Part shown: piece after piece, positions 8,781-16,242 of the stretch
Position numbering within the stretch: the first letter of the stretch is position 1
How the letters are laid out: each line of letters opens with the position of its first letter
Origin: an uncultured Allobaculum sp.
GTDB lineage: Bacteria > Bacillota_I > Bacilli_A > Erysipelotrichales > Erysipelotrichaceae
Length of the DNA: 26,104 bases
Reading direction: 5' to 3'
Assembly: GCA_910577085.1 (NCBI GenBank)
Contig: CAJTLE010000029.1
Span: 1-26,104 of the forward strand
The notes under the pieces: model-generated
What the model saw: only the letters and a program-made list of their open reading frames with translations
What the model was told of the DNA's origin: nothing
Database searches by the model: none
Position numbers and translations under genes: made by a program

Positions 8781-8942
8781 TTATTCAACTTTTTCAAAGT
8801 CGGATTTAGCAGCACCGCAAAGAGGGCAAGTCCAGTCTTCTGGCAGGTCTTCGAATGGAGTTCCTGGAGCGATTCCGTTGTCTGGGTCGCCAAGAGCTGG
8901 GTCGTATTCGTATCCGCAAAGAGTGCAAACATATTTATCCAT
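8781..8942 (-). CDS. Rubredoxin
   Basis: A 53-residue mononuclear iron electron carrier of anaerobes. Two CxxC knuckles bind Fe: C6-x2-C9 (YVCTLCGYEYD) and C39-x2-C42 (WTCPLCGAAKSDFE), with the conserved GDPDNGI and PGTPFEDLP segments between them. AGGAG lies a few bases upstream of the ATG at 8942, and an extended -10 promoter precedes it. The gene is monocistronic, with its own terminator. It reads leftward, like apbE, next to the rnf operon. It could shuttle electrons for a peroxide or superoxide reductase system, but no such partner is in the window. Family assignment is secure; the physiological partner is unknown. Confidence 0.96.
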   Translation of the reverse strand: MDKYVCTLCGYEYDPALGDPDNGIAPGTPFEDLPEDWTCPLCGAAKSDFEKVE

Positions 8943-8963
8943 AAATTTTTCTCCTTTGATTGC

Positions 8964-9010
8964 GCTGCCTCAAGCAGGCAGCTACATATTTACAACACGA
9001 CCATTATAGC
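8964..9010 (-). promoter_or_regulatory. Promoter and 5' UTR hairpin of rubredoxin
   Basis: On the minus strand an extended -10, TGCTATAAT (-10 at 9003-9008), predicts a start near 8996. No good -35 was seen. The leader carries a perfect 7-bp hairpin, GCTGCCT/AGGCAGC (8964-8982), ending 7 nt before the AGGAG site. Confidence 0.6.
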
Positions 9011-9125
9011 ATAAACGGGCTTTCCACCCTTAAGATTGACTACCTCAGTGGACCAAAGAATCTGTTCTTTTTCTCTCTGTTTTTCTCCATTTCGAAGAAA
9101 GATACATCAGGTATCCGGTCAGGAT

Positions 9126-10334
9126 TTAAGAAGCCTTTTTGAGTTCAACCTGGTCTTTGAGTCCGTCTGTGATATAAATATCAAACGCATCGGTAGAAAG
9201 ATCAGGGATAAGATCAACGGTTCCTTTATCGACAATCCAGATGGCATCCAGATCAAATTCTTCACAGATTTTCTGGCCTTCTTCTACGGTTGTGCAGAAA
9301 AGAGCGGTCGACATGGCATCGCAATAGGCGGAATCGTCATGGATCACGGTTACTGAACGCATATTGGCAGCTGGATAGCCGGTATCTGGATCGATGATAT
9401 GCGCATAGCGGACACCATCGACTTCCATGTAGCGCTGATAGTCACCAGAAGTGACCAGGCAGGTTGGCTTGCGGTTTCGATAAACGAGCAGAGAATCGGA
9501 TTCATCTGGATTCTGAATGCCGACAACCCAGTCTTCATCATTTGGCTTTTCACCAATCAGCACGACGTTGCCGCCGGCGTTTAAAAAGCCATAGTCAAGA
9601 CCCGCTTCAAGCAGACGGTCCGCCGCAAGCTGCGTGGTATAGCCTTTTGCAATCGCACCAAAGTCTAAAGCCGCTGCTTCGTTGGTCAGGGTAATCGTAT
9701 TGTCTTTGACAACCACCGCATTCATCGAATCCGGGTTTTTGGCCGCTTCAATGGCTGCAGCATCTGGCAGAGCAGGGGTTTTTGCTTCAAAGGCCTGCTT
9801 CCAGAGCATCGTCAGTTTTCCCTGACTGACATCGAATTTGGGATTGACGCCATGAGCATTGGCCGAGTCCTGAAGAACTTCAATGACTTTTTCATCGACT
9901 TCGACCGGTGTATTGCGGGGGGCGTCATTAATTTCTTTAAGGCTTACTTTATCGGGATAGGTATTGAAGGCATCGAAGAGTTCATTGCATTCCTTGTAGG
10001 TGGACTCAATGATATCCACGTATGTATTGAAGTCCTTTTCCGTACCCGTGGTCTTAAAGGTCACCGGAGTATCGAACCCGACATCTGTCAGGGTAATGGT
10101 GCGGCTTTTGATTTCATTGCCGGCCTTGTTTGGACTTTGCAGGTAAAAATAGCCGCAAAGACAGAGCACAAGAACGCAGCACGCCAGAACGATCCAGCCG
10201 GTAATCGATTCGGATTTTTTCGGATCTTTTTTGCCGGCCTTTTGATCAGCGGAAGAAGGAATTTCGTTTTCCTTCTTTTCTTCAATATATATTGAAGACT
10301 CTGGCTTTTTATTTTCGGGGGAAGATTGATTCAT
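9126..10334 (-). CDS. apbE: FAD:protein FMN transferase (ApbE), membrane-anchored
   Basis: A 402-residue enzyme that transfers FMN from FAD onto threonines of RnfG- and RnfD-type proteins outside the membrane. A charged cytoplasmic N-terminus (1-44) leads to one membrane segment (about 45-65), then the ApbE domain. Signatures: LDFGAIAKGY (222-231), NAGGN (251-255), HIIDPDTGYP (311-320) and DAMSTALF (338-345, the Mg-binding Asp/Thr region). It carries an uncleaved-looking anchor rather than a clear lipobox, although Cys52 and Cys53 lie in the membrane segment. AAGGAT precedes the ATG at 10334. It sits back-to-back with the rnf operon, whose products carry visible FMN acceptor motifs. No strong terminator follows; a weak GATAC/GTATC hairpin is at 9101-9115. 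Confidence 0.94.
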   Translation of the reverse strand: MNQSSPENKKPESSIYIEEKKENEIPSSADQKAGKKDPKKSESITGWIVLACCVLVLCLCGYFYLQSPNKAGNEIKSRTITLTDVGFDTPVTFKTTGTEKDFNTYVDIIESTYKECNELFDAFNTYPDKVSLKEINDAPRNTPVEVDEKVIEVLQDSANAHGVNPKFDVSQGKLTMLWKQAFEAKTPALPDAAAIEAAKNPDSMNAVVVKDNTITLTNEAAALDFGAIAKGYTTQLAADRLLEAGLDYGFLNAGGNVVLIGEKPNDEDWVVGIQNPDESDSLLVYRNRKPTCLVTSGDYQRYMEVDGVRYAHIIDPDTGYPAANMRSVTVIHDDSAYCDAMSTALFCTTVEEGQKICEEFDLDAIWIVDKGTVDLIPDLSTDAFDIYITDGLKDQVELKKAS

Positions 10335-10420
10335 ATCTGTATCCTTTCATTTCCAACAATCCTTTATACCAGCAGAATGGGGGGGGTTCAGCTGGTTAGT
10401 TTAAGCAAACTGGAAGAATC

Positions 10421-10449
10421 ACTATATAAGAATTTCATTCCAATCGCAA
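10421..10449 (-). promoter_or_regulatory. Promoter of apbE
   Basis: On the minus strand, TTGCGA (10444-10449), a 17-nt spacer and TATAGT (10421-10426). This predicts a start near 10414 and a leader of about 80 nt. Confidence 0.7.
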
Positions 10450-11060
10450 TATGAGGCGCAAGTTTTAAAAACAATGAGATCACGGATAACTATAACCTAT
10501 CCCCCCGGCAGACAAAAGCATCAGGGTCTGCCCGGACAATGATGTTCACGCCGGGCCTTGTCGAATTGAAAGGGAAAGGCAAGGAGAAAGATGGAAGTAA
10601 GAAAGAAGTGGTTTTCTTCTGCCTGTGCCGGTAAAGAGATTGCGCCAGAACTACGGTAGAAATATGCCTGAAAAAAGGTTTTCAGAATGAAACAAGATGA
10701 CAAAGTATAGAAATTCGACGGAAAAAGAGTTGATTAAAGATTAAACGGCCGATTTTACCCTCTTATTAACCGGAAATTTACTAAAACATCGACGATTTTT
10801 CAGATTCTTTTAATCTTTTGTAGTATTTCTCAAAACCATAGGCCATAATAATTCGGGTTAACTTTCGATTTCAGCGAGCATAGAAGATGCGCTTCGAATT
10901 GAGATACGATATTCAGGCATTCGTAAGCCCTTTTTCTTCGCCTTGCAGAGCTAAACCAACTTCCGCTTTTTCTTATGGGAAAAATCCGCTCTGTGATGGG
11001 ATATGGATTGCAGAAGTTATGTCATTTTTGGGTAAAACTACCATGGATTATGGGCCAAAA
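10450..11060. other. Long non-coding gap between apbE and rnf promoters
   Basis: About 610 nt outside both predicted transcripts. No convincing gene was found; the open frames on either strand lack ribosome binding sites and family signatures. It contains the GC-rich paired element at 10501-10562 and a CTGAAAA/TTTTCAG hairpin (10668-10685). The rest is AT-rich. Possible contents are a small RNA, a degraded gene or an extended regulatory region. Confidence 0.45.
10501..10562. other. GC-rich element with mutually exclusive hairpins
   Basis: GGCAGAC (10507-10513) can pair with GTCTGCC (10526-10532). Alternatively GCCCGG (10530-10535) can pair with CCGGGC (10551-10556), and GACAA (10535-10539) with TTGTC (10558-10562). 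The first two pairings share bases and exclude each other. The segment stands out by GC content from its AT-rich surroundings. Its strand and its membership of a transcript are unknown. Confidence 0.4.
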
Positions 11061-11089
11061 TTGATTTTAATGGGATGCCTGCCTAAAAT
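11061..11089 (+). promoter_or_regulatory. Promoter of the rnf operon
   Basis: TTGATT (11061-11066), a 17-nt spacer and TAAAAT (11084-11089). The predicted start near 11096 leaves a leader of about 25 nt, enough for the AAGGAAG ribosome binding site of rnfC. Confidence 0.65.
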
Positions 11090-11120
11090 TGAATCGATTG
11101 TAACTGAAAGGAAGAAGAGT

Positions 11121-12431
11121 ATGTCACTTTTATTAGGGCCAATGTGTCAGCACATTCCTGGTAAAAAAGGTTTGACAGATCACAGTGACGTGAAGAGACT
11201 CATGCCAGCTAAAGAGGTTTATATTCCTCTGTTTGCCGGCAACAATTCTCAGATCGAACTGCTGGTTTCTGAAGGCGATCATGTCTTTATCGGCACCCGC
11301 CTTGCCAATACCAAATCCGCCTTCCCGGTGCCTCTGTACTCCAGCGTATCCGGAACGGTTAAAGGAGTTACCAAACGTCCGCACAACAGCCTAAAACCAC
11401 AGCAGCACCTGGTCATCGAACTCGATGAGCAGCAGGAAGCCATTCAGGCTTTTCCACCAATGGACTGGCACAATGCAAGCCATGATGAACTGGTTGAATT
11501 CGTGAAAGAATCCGGAATCATCGGTCAGGGTGGTGCAGGCTTTCCAACTTACGTAAAGTATCAGAAAGTTGAAAACATCAACACTCTGGTCATCAATGCC
11601 GTTGAATGTGAGCCTTACATTACAGCGGACTACAAATGTGTCATGGACTATCCCGAACAGTTTGTCCATGGTGTCCGTATTCTGCAGAAAATGGCTGAAG
11701 TGGATACCGTTCTGATCGGTGTAAAGAAGACACACCCAGATCTGATTAATGCCATCCGCGAAGAAATCAGCCGCGAACATGCAGCGGGCATTGAAGTCCG
11801 TGAAGTTCCGGATGTTTACCCAATGGGTGGTGAACGGACTCTGATCCGTACCCTGCTCAAGCGGGAATACAAACGTCTGCCTGGCGAATGCGGCGTCATT
11901 GTCAACAACGCCAACACAGCCATTCTGGTTGCCCGTGCCTTTGAAATGGGACAGGCCCAGGCCAAGAAATATGTCACCTTCTCCGGTGAAGGACTGAAGT
12001 ATCCAACCAACGTTCTGGTTCCAGTTGGCATGTCGGTAGCGGAAATCATCCAGCAGATCGGCGGCTTTGTTGAAAAACAGGAAAGCCTCAAGCTGATTGC
12101 CGGTGGTCCGATGATGGGTAAAACCATGGTCAGCGACCAGATCGTAATCGACCGTGCCATGAACGCCATCACCGTTCTGAAAAACCACGATGAAGAAGAA
12201 ATGACGTGCATGCGCTGCGGCAACTGTACGCAGCACTGCCCGATCGGTCTGCAGCCGGTTCGTATTGCCAATGCGGTGAAGATGAACGATGCAGAAGAAA
12301 TGGAAAAACGTGGTGCCATGCAGTGTATCGAATGCGGTCTTTGCACTTACGTCTGCCCAAGCCACATTCAGGTCACTGAAAATGTTCGAAAAGCTAAACG
12401 GACATTAATGATGAAGGCCAGAAAGAAGTAG
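11121..12431 (+). CDS. rnfC: Rnf complex subunit C (NADH-binding)
   Basis: A 436-residue peripheral subunit that passes electrons between the Rnf complex and NAD+/NADH. The N-terminal biotinyl-lipoyl-like segment (GLTDHSDVKRL; VPLYSSVSGTVKGV) is followed by the nucleotide/FMN fold (GQGGAGFPTYVKY; NAVECEPYITADY; YPMGGERTLIRTL). Two [4Fe-4S] motifs are at the C-terminus: C363-x2-C366-x2-C369-x3-C373-P and C402-x2-C405-x2-C408-x3-C412-P. The frame is open back to 10887, but the start at 11121 is preferred: it has AAGGAAG upstream, a promoter just before it, and the normal family length. First gene of the operon. Confidence 0.95.
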   Translation: MSLLLGPMCQHIPGKKGLTDHSDVKRLMPAKEVYIPLFAGNNSQIELLVSEGDHVFIGTRLANTKSAFPVPLYSSVSGTVKGVTKRPHNSLKPQQHLVIELDEQQEAIQAFPPMDWHNASHDELVEFVKESGIIGQGGAGFPTYVKYQKVENINTLVINAVECEPYITADYKCVMDYPEQFVHGVRILQKMAEVDTVLIGVKKTHPDLINAIREEISREHAAGIEVREVPDVYPMGGERTLIRTLLKREYKRLPGECGVIVNNANTAILVARAFEMGQAQAKKYVTFSGEGLKYPTNVLVPVGMSVAEIIQQIGGFVEKQESLKLIAGGPMMGKTMVSDQIVIDRAMNAITVLKNHDEEEMTCMRCGNCTQHCPIGLQPVRIANAVKMNDAEEMEKRGAMQCIECGLCTYVCPSHIQVTENVRKAKRTLMMKARKK

Positions 12432-12444
12432 GAGGGAACTTGAA

Positions 12445-13599
12445 ATGAAATTTGCCTTTCATGTAAGCCCGAACCTTCAAAGTAAGCATTCCACGCAGAT
12501 GATTATGCGGGATCTGACCATCGGTCTTTTGATTGTGTTCGCAGCTTCTGTTATTTATTACTTCACAGCCTGGGGCGCTGCCTATGGTCTGCAGGCCCTG
12601 CTGCTGCTTGTATGCTCTTTGATTACGACTTTTGTATGCGAAGCCGTTTTTGCAAAAGTTAAAAAACAGGACATCAAATCGACCATCACCCATTCCTTTG
12701 GCTGGGTGACTTCCATCATCCTCGTGATGATGTGCCCGATTTCCATCCCTCCTTATGCCATCATCGTTGCAACCTTCTTTGCGATTGCGATCGGTCGTCT
12801 GGTATTTGGTGGATTTGGCTTTAACATTTTCAACCCGGCTGCTGTGGGAAGAGCGGTTATCTTCGCTTCCTTTTCCGGAGCGACAACTAACCTTGTAACT
12901 TCCGCCACCCCAACGGGTGTTCTGGCTTCCACATTCAGCTGGATGCCGGGAACAGAAGCAGCCCTGCAGTCTTACCTGGATTATTGCGGCGGCTGGGGCA
13001 GCCTGCTTTTAGGCACTTACCCGGGAGCGATCGGTGAAACATTCAGTCTGCTGATCATCCTCGTTGGTATTTTCCTGGTTGTACGCAAAGTCATTGACTG
13101 GCGTATTCCTGTGTTCTACTTAGGAACAATTTTCGTAATCACTTTTGTGATCGCCATTCTGGAAGGCGTAGAATCTTACTACGGTATTCCAGGCTGGTTA
13201 TGGTATCCTGCACTGCACCTGTTAACTGGCGGTGTCATTTTCGGCGGCGTATTCATGTTAACGGACCCGGTGACCGCGCCAACGGTTCCATCTGGACGAA
13301 TCTTCTTTGCGATGTGTGCAGCAGCGCTTACCGTTCTGATCCGTTTAAAAGGAAACCTGCCAGAAGGATGCTTATACTCCATCCTGATCATGAATACCTT
13401 CACACCAATGATTGAATCCGCGCTCGATCGCCCTCAGCTCGAGCAGATGAAGAAAGCCTGGATCATGATTGGCTGTGCTGCCGTTCTGTCCCTTTGTGTT
13501 TCTTTCTACGCAGCTACGACTGTACGTCGTGTCAATGCGCCAAGAACCATTGAAAAAACTGCCCTGGCAAGTGTGGCAGCTGTTGAGGAGGTACTGTAA
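12445..13599 (+). CDS. rnfD: Rnf complex subunit D (flavinylated membrane subunit)
   Basis: A 384-residue polytopic membrane subunit of the Na+/H+-translocating ferredoxin:NAD+ oxidoreductase. Multiple hydrophobic helices are visible. The conserved GFNIFNPAAVGRAVIF segment (about 125-140) precedes the covalent FMN site, in which Thr155 of V-T-S-A-T-P (151-156) is the expected acceptor. A later conserved segment reads GVIFGGVFMLTDPVTAPT. AGGAGG overlaps the rnfC stop, with 13 nt between the genes. FMN attachment would depend on the neighbouring ApbE. Confidence 0.95.
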   Translation: MKFAFHVSPNLQSKHSTQMIMRDLTIGLLIVFAASVIYYFTAWGAAYGLQALLLLVCSLITTFVCEAVFAKVKKQDIKSTITHSFGWVTSIILVMMCPISIPPYAIIVATFFAIAIGRLVFGGFGFNIFNPAAVGRAVIFASFSGATTNLVTSATPTGVLASTFSWMPGTEAALQSYLDYCGGWGSLLLGTYPGAIGETFSLLIILVGIFLVVRKVIDWRIPVFYLGTIFVITFVIAILEGVESYYGIPGWLWYPALHLLTGGVIFGGVFMLTDPVTAPTVPSGRIFFAMCAAALTVLIRLKGNLPEGCLYSILIMNTFTPMIESALDRPQLEQMKKAWIMIGCAAVLSLCVSFYAATTVRRVNAPRTIEKTALASVAAVEEVL

Positions 13600-14126
13600 T
13601 GAATAAGCAGAGTCCTCTCTACCTTGCAATTTTCTTAGCCATTGTTGCGGCCATTGCCGGCGGCGCTCTGTATGCTGCCAACAGTGCAACGGCTCCAATT
13701 ATTGCAGCCAATGAAGAAAAAGCTGAAAAAGCTTCCTTACTGGAAATGTATCCAGATGCCAGCATCGATGATTTCGTATCCGTTGATGCTTCCGACATTA
13801 CCCCGGATCATCCATTCGTGGATAAAGTCTACAAATATGGCGATAACGTAGTTGTCTTCAAATGTTCCGTTTCCGGTTATGACGGTGGTACCGTCTTCCT
13901 GGTTGGAATTGATGCAGCCAACGATCTTGTCGATGGATTCAAAGCCATTTCGAACGCGGATACCAAAGGCATTGGTTCCAGAATTACCGAACCTGAATTC
14001 GCTGAATCTGTAATCGGCAAACAAGCCTCTGGACAGCTGGATACCATCTCTGGCGCGACTTACACGTCCACACCTGTTGTTCAGGCAATCAACGAATGTG
14101 CAGTCATTGCCACCGAAATTGACTAA
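13599..14126 (+). CDS. rnfG: Rnf complex subunit G (flavinylated extracytoplasmic subunit)
   Basis: A 175-residue subunit with one N-terminal membrane segment (about 7-26) and an extracytoplasmic FMN-binding domain. The ApbE recognition motif D-T-I-S-G-A-T-Y-T is at 148-156, with Thr154 the predicted FMN-phosphoester site. A G-I-G-S-R segment (124-128) also fits the family. The start codon overlaps the rnfD stop by one base (TAATG), so expression is probably coupled. It is shorter than many RnfG proteins, but the key motif is intact. Confidence 0.94.
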   Translation: MNKQSPLYLAIFLAIVAAIAGGALYAANSATAPIIAANEEKAEKASLLEMYPDASIDDFVSVDASDITPDHPFVDKVYKYGDNVVVFKCSVSGYDGGTVFLVGIDAANDLVDGFKAISNADTKGIGSRITEPEFAESVIGKQASGQLDTISGATYTSTPVVQAINECAVIATEID

Positions 14127-14137
14127 GGAGAACCCTG

Positions 14138-14839
14138 ATGAACCGAATGCAAAACTTCAAAAACGGTCTGATCAAGGATAATCCTGTTTTCGGACTGTAT
14201 TTAGGTCTGTGCTCGACACTGGCCATTACCACTTCGATCAATAACGCCATCGGTATGGGCGTTGCGGTTATCGCCGTTCTGATTTTGTCTAACATGATCA
14301 TTTCTGCGATCCGTAAACTGGTACCGGATGATATCCGTATTCCAGTCTATATCGTAATTATTGCCACTCTGGTTAAGATCATTCAGATGCTGATTCAGGC
14401 TTATGCTCCAGCTCTGAACTCTTCGCTGGGTGTATTTATTCCTCTGATTGTTGTTAACTGTATCATCCTGGGTCGTGCTGAAGCCTTTGCCAGCAAAAAC
14501 GGTGTTCTGGATTCCGCACTGGATGGTCTTGGCATGGGTCTTGGCTACCTGTTAGCCGTTCTGGCCATGTCCTTAATCCGTCAGATTCTGTCGACTGGTG
14601 TTCTGTCCATGACAAACCCATTCAACGAAGCTCAGGTTCTGTTCAGCCTGCGTCTGATCCCGGATAACTACACGATCTCCATGTTCAGTGCTCCACTGGG
14701 CGCGTTCATGACGTTCGCATTCCTGGCAGCAGCTTTAACTGCCTACAAGAACAACATCCATAAAAAGGAAGAAGAAGCTGCCAAGGCAGCAAAAATTGAA
14801 GCAGCCAAAGCCGCTAAAGCTGCTAAGGAGGCCGCTTAA
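14138..14839 (+). CDS. rnfE: Rnf complex subunit E
   Basis: A 233-residue integral membrane subunit, homologous to RnfA and NqrD. The inverted-repeat fold signatures are NPVFGLYLGLCSTLAITTS and SLGVFIPLIVVNCIILGRAEA. Cys25 and Cys108 are the expected half of the buried iron-sulfur site shared with RnfA. The last 25 or so residues are an Ala/Lys/Glu-rich tail (for example AAKAAKIEAAKAAKAAKEAA) not needed for the fold. TAAGGAG at the rnfG stop serves as ribosome binding site. Confidence 0.95.
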   Translation: MNRMQNFKNGLIKDNPVFGLYLGLCSTLAITTSINNAIGMGVAVIAVLILSNMIISAIRKLVPDDIRIPVYIVIIATLVKIIQMLIQAYAPALNSSLGVFIPLIVVNCIILGRAEAFASKNGVLDSALDGLGMGLGYLLAVLAMSLIRQILSTGVLSMTNPFNEAQVLFSLRLIPDNYTISMFSAPLGAFMTFAFLAAALTAYKNNIHKKEEEAAKAAKIEAAKAAKAAKEAA

Positions 14840-15417
14840 TGTTTGGTGAACTCGTTACGCTGTTAATCACATCTGTTCTGCTGAATAACGCCGTACTCAA
14901 CCAGTTCTTAGGTCTGTGCCCATTCATGGGTGTATCCCGTAAGAAATCCAGTGCTCTGGGTATGGGCATGGCTGTTGTCTTCGTTATCGTTGCAGCAGGT
15001 CTGGTTACCTATGCTCTGTACTACCTTGTCCTGGTTCCATTAAAACTGGAATTCATGGACTTAGTTACTTTCATTCTGGTTATCGCCTCGCTTGTACAGC
15101 TGACTGAAATGTTCTTAAAGAAATCTTCTCCAGCCCTGTACAAATCGTTAGGTGTATACCTGCCATTGATCACAACCAACTGCGTTGTATTAAACGTCTG
15201 CCTGGTTAACATCTCCAACGGTTATGACTTTGCTCATATGCTCGTTTACACCATCGGTACTCCACTTGGCTTCGCTCTGGTTCTGTACATCTTCTCGTCC
15301 ATTCGTGAACGTCTTGAAGTTGCCAACGTACCAGCAAGCTTCAAAGGCAACCCAGTTGCTCTGGTTGTTGCCGGACTGATGGCAATGGCATTCTCCGGAC
15401 TGGCTGGAATCATTTAA
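14839..15417 (+). CDS. rnfA: Rnf complex subunit A
   Basis: A 192-residue integral membrane subunit, homologous to NqrE. Signatures are LNNAVLNQFLGLCPFMGVS and GVYLPLITTNCVVLNVCLV. Cys27 and Cys115 are the expected partners of RnfE Cys25/Cys108 in the intramembrane iron-sulfur site, and Cys121 is an additional nearby cysteine. The ATG overlaps the rnfE stop (TAATG) and AAGGAGG lies inside the end of rnfE. The stop codon overlaps the start of the small Cys-rich gene in the same way. Confidence 0.95.
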   Translation: MFGELVTLLITSVLLNNAVLNQFLGLCPFMGVSRKKSSALGMGMAVVFVIVAAGLVTYALYYLVLVPLKLEFMDLVTFILVIASLVQLTEMFLKKSSPALYKSLGVYLPLITTNCVVLNVCLVNISNGYDFAHMLVYTIGTPLGFALVLYIFSSIRERLEVANVPASFKGNPVALVVAGLMAMAFSGLAGII

Positions 15418-15596
15418 TGGATTTGACCCGTCTGATTCTGGCGATCCTGTTCTTTGGAGCGCTGGTGGGAATTTATATTTTCCTGTTTCTCAAAAACAGA
15501 CGCACCCCCAAACCAGAGGGATGCGAAAACCTGAAGGCGGATTGTGACGGCTGTAAAGATATTTACTGCCCGAACCATCCAAAACAAGAAAGTTGA
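15417..15596 (+). CDS. Small Cys-rich single-span membrane protein within the rnf operon
   Basis: A 59-residue ORF between rnfA and rnfB, shorter than common ORF cut-offs. It starts MDLTRLILAILFFGALVGIY, giving one membrane helix (about 5-25), then KNRR, then a soluble tail. The tail holds four cysteines, C36-x6-C43-x2-C46-x4-C51, ending CPNHPKQES. Its ATG overlaps the rnfA stop (TAATG) and its TGA overlaps the Shine-Dalgarno of rnfB (GAGG at 15595-15598), the same tight coupling seen between rnf genes. The KNRR flank after the helix predicts the Cys tail on the cytoplasmic side by the positive-inside rule. The layout resembles FeoB-associated Cys-rich membrane proteins, but I do not recognise the family. 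Metal or iron-sulfur binding is an inference. Confidence 0.75.
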   Translation: MDLTRLILAILFFGALVGIYIFLFLKNRRTPKPEGCENLKADCDGCKDIYCPNHPKQES

Positions 15597-15606
15597 GGTA
15601 GACAGA

Positions 15607-15912
15607 ATGCTGAGCGCAATTCTGATGATGTTAGTCCTTGGCGCACTGCTTGGTGCCGGCCTTGGAATTGCTGCGAAAGTCTTCCATGTTGAACCGGACA
15701 ACCGTGTCGATTACGTCGCTACTCATCTGCCAGGCTACAACTGTGGTGGATGCGGCTATCCTGGATGCTCTGGTTTTGCTGATGCCCTTGTCAGTGGTGA
15801 CACTGACTCATGGCAATGCAAACCTTGCAAACCAGATGCTAAAGCCGATATTATCGACTACCTGAAAAAAACACCGGGTCCGGATGGAAAGACCATTACC
15901 GTAAGACCATAA
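15607..15912 (+). CDS. rnfB: Rnf complex subunit B, short form
   Basis: A 101-residue protein with one N-terminal membrane helix (about 4-24) and the RnfB-specific Fe-S domain: Y-N-C46-G-G-C49-G-Y-P-G-C54 with C71, plus C74, matching C-x2-C-x4-C-x16-C. Typical RnfB proteins continue with two ferredoxin-like [4Fe-4S] motifs and are much longer. Here the frame ends after a PGPDGKTITVRP tail and a strong terminator begins 15 nt later. There is no sign of a frameshift or downstream ferredoxin coding. The start at 15607 follows GAGGTAG; the longer frame from 15544 runs through the preceding gene. It is last in the operon. Identity is secure; whether it can accept electrons from ferredoxin alone is doubtful. 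Confidence 0.88.
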   Translation: MLSAILMMLVLGALLGAGLGIAAKVFHVEPDNRVDYVATHLPGYNCGGCGYPGCSGFADALVSGDTDSWQCKPCKPDAKADIIDYLKKTPGPDGKTITVRP

Positions 15913-15926
15913 ACCCGAGAACTGAC

Positions 15927-15970
15927 AAGCTTTCAAAGCTGGCTGATGCCCTTTGAAAGCTTTTTTGTTG
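15927..15970 (+). terminator. Terminator of the rnf operon
   Basis: GCTTTCAAAG (15929-15938) pairs with CTTTGAAAGC (15951-15960), extended by AA/TT, then TTTTTTGTTG. It starts 15 nt after the rnfB stop, which shows that the short rnfB is the true operon end. Confidence 0.92.
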
Positions 15971-16242
15971 TCCAAAATTGTTTGTCGTTGCCTCGCCTGA
16001 CCATGTCGCTTACGATAAAGCTGGAATGAGTCATATTCAAAAATGAAAAGTACCCCTGGTTGAAATGAAATATCCCCCATATTTGAAACGTAAAGGATAC
16101 TGAAGGGGATCTGAAGGATACCCCATGTCAAGGACAAAAAGAGCTGAGAAAAAGAGGCTGAAAAAAGAGATCTGCAGGAAACGAAGGATCAGTTAGTGAT
16201 ATAACTCTTAGAGAAGGCGCAGAAGATCAAGGAGGAGTCAGA
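15971..16242. other. Non-coding gap before the PP2C gene
   Basis: About 270 nt without a credible gene. Two near-identical 11-nt units, GGATACTGAAG and GGGATCTGAAG, lie in tandem near 16095-16117, next to a GGGGATC/GATACCCC pairing. TATAAC at 16200-16205 is a possible -10 without a good -35. Confidence 0.35.

Noticed and set aside
10521..10703. 60-codon minus-strand ORF in the apbE-rnf gap, and neighbouring frames that look faintly coding
   Set aside because: No ribosome binding site and no family match; the apparent pattern comes from the GC-rich paired element.
10851..10935. Short words shared with the sepF upstream region (GGTTAACTTT, AGATACGATAT, CGTAAGCC)
   Set aside because: They occur in a different order in the two regions, and matches this short are expected by chance among several kilobases of AT-rich spacer.
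10887..11120. Upstream in-frame extension of rnfC by 78 codons
   Set aside because: It contains the predicted rnf promoter, has no family similarity, and RnfC length is normal from 11121.
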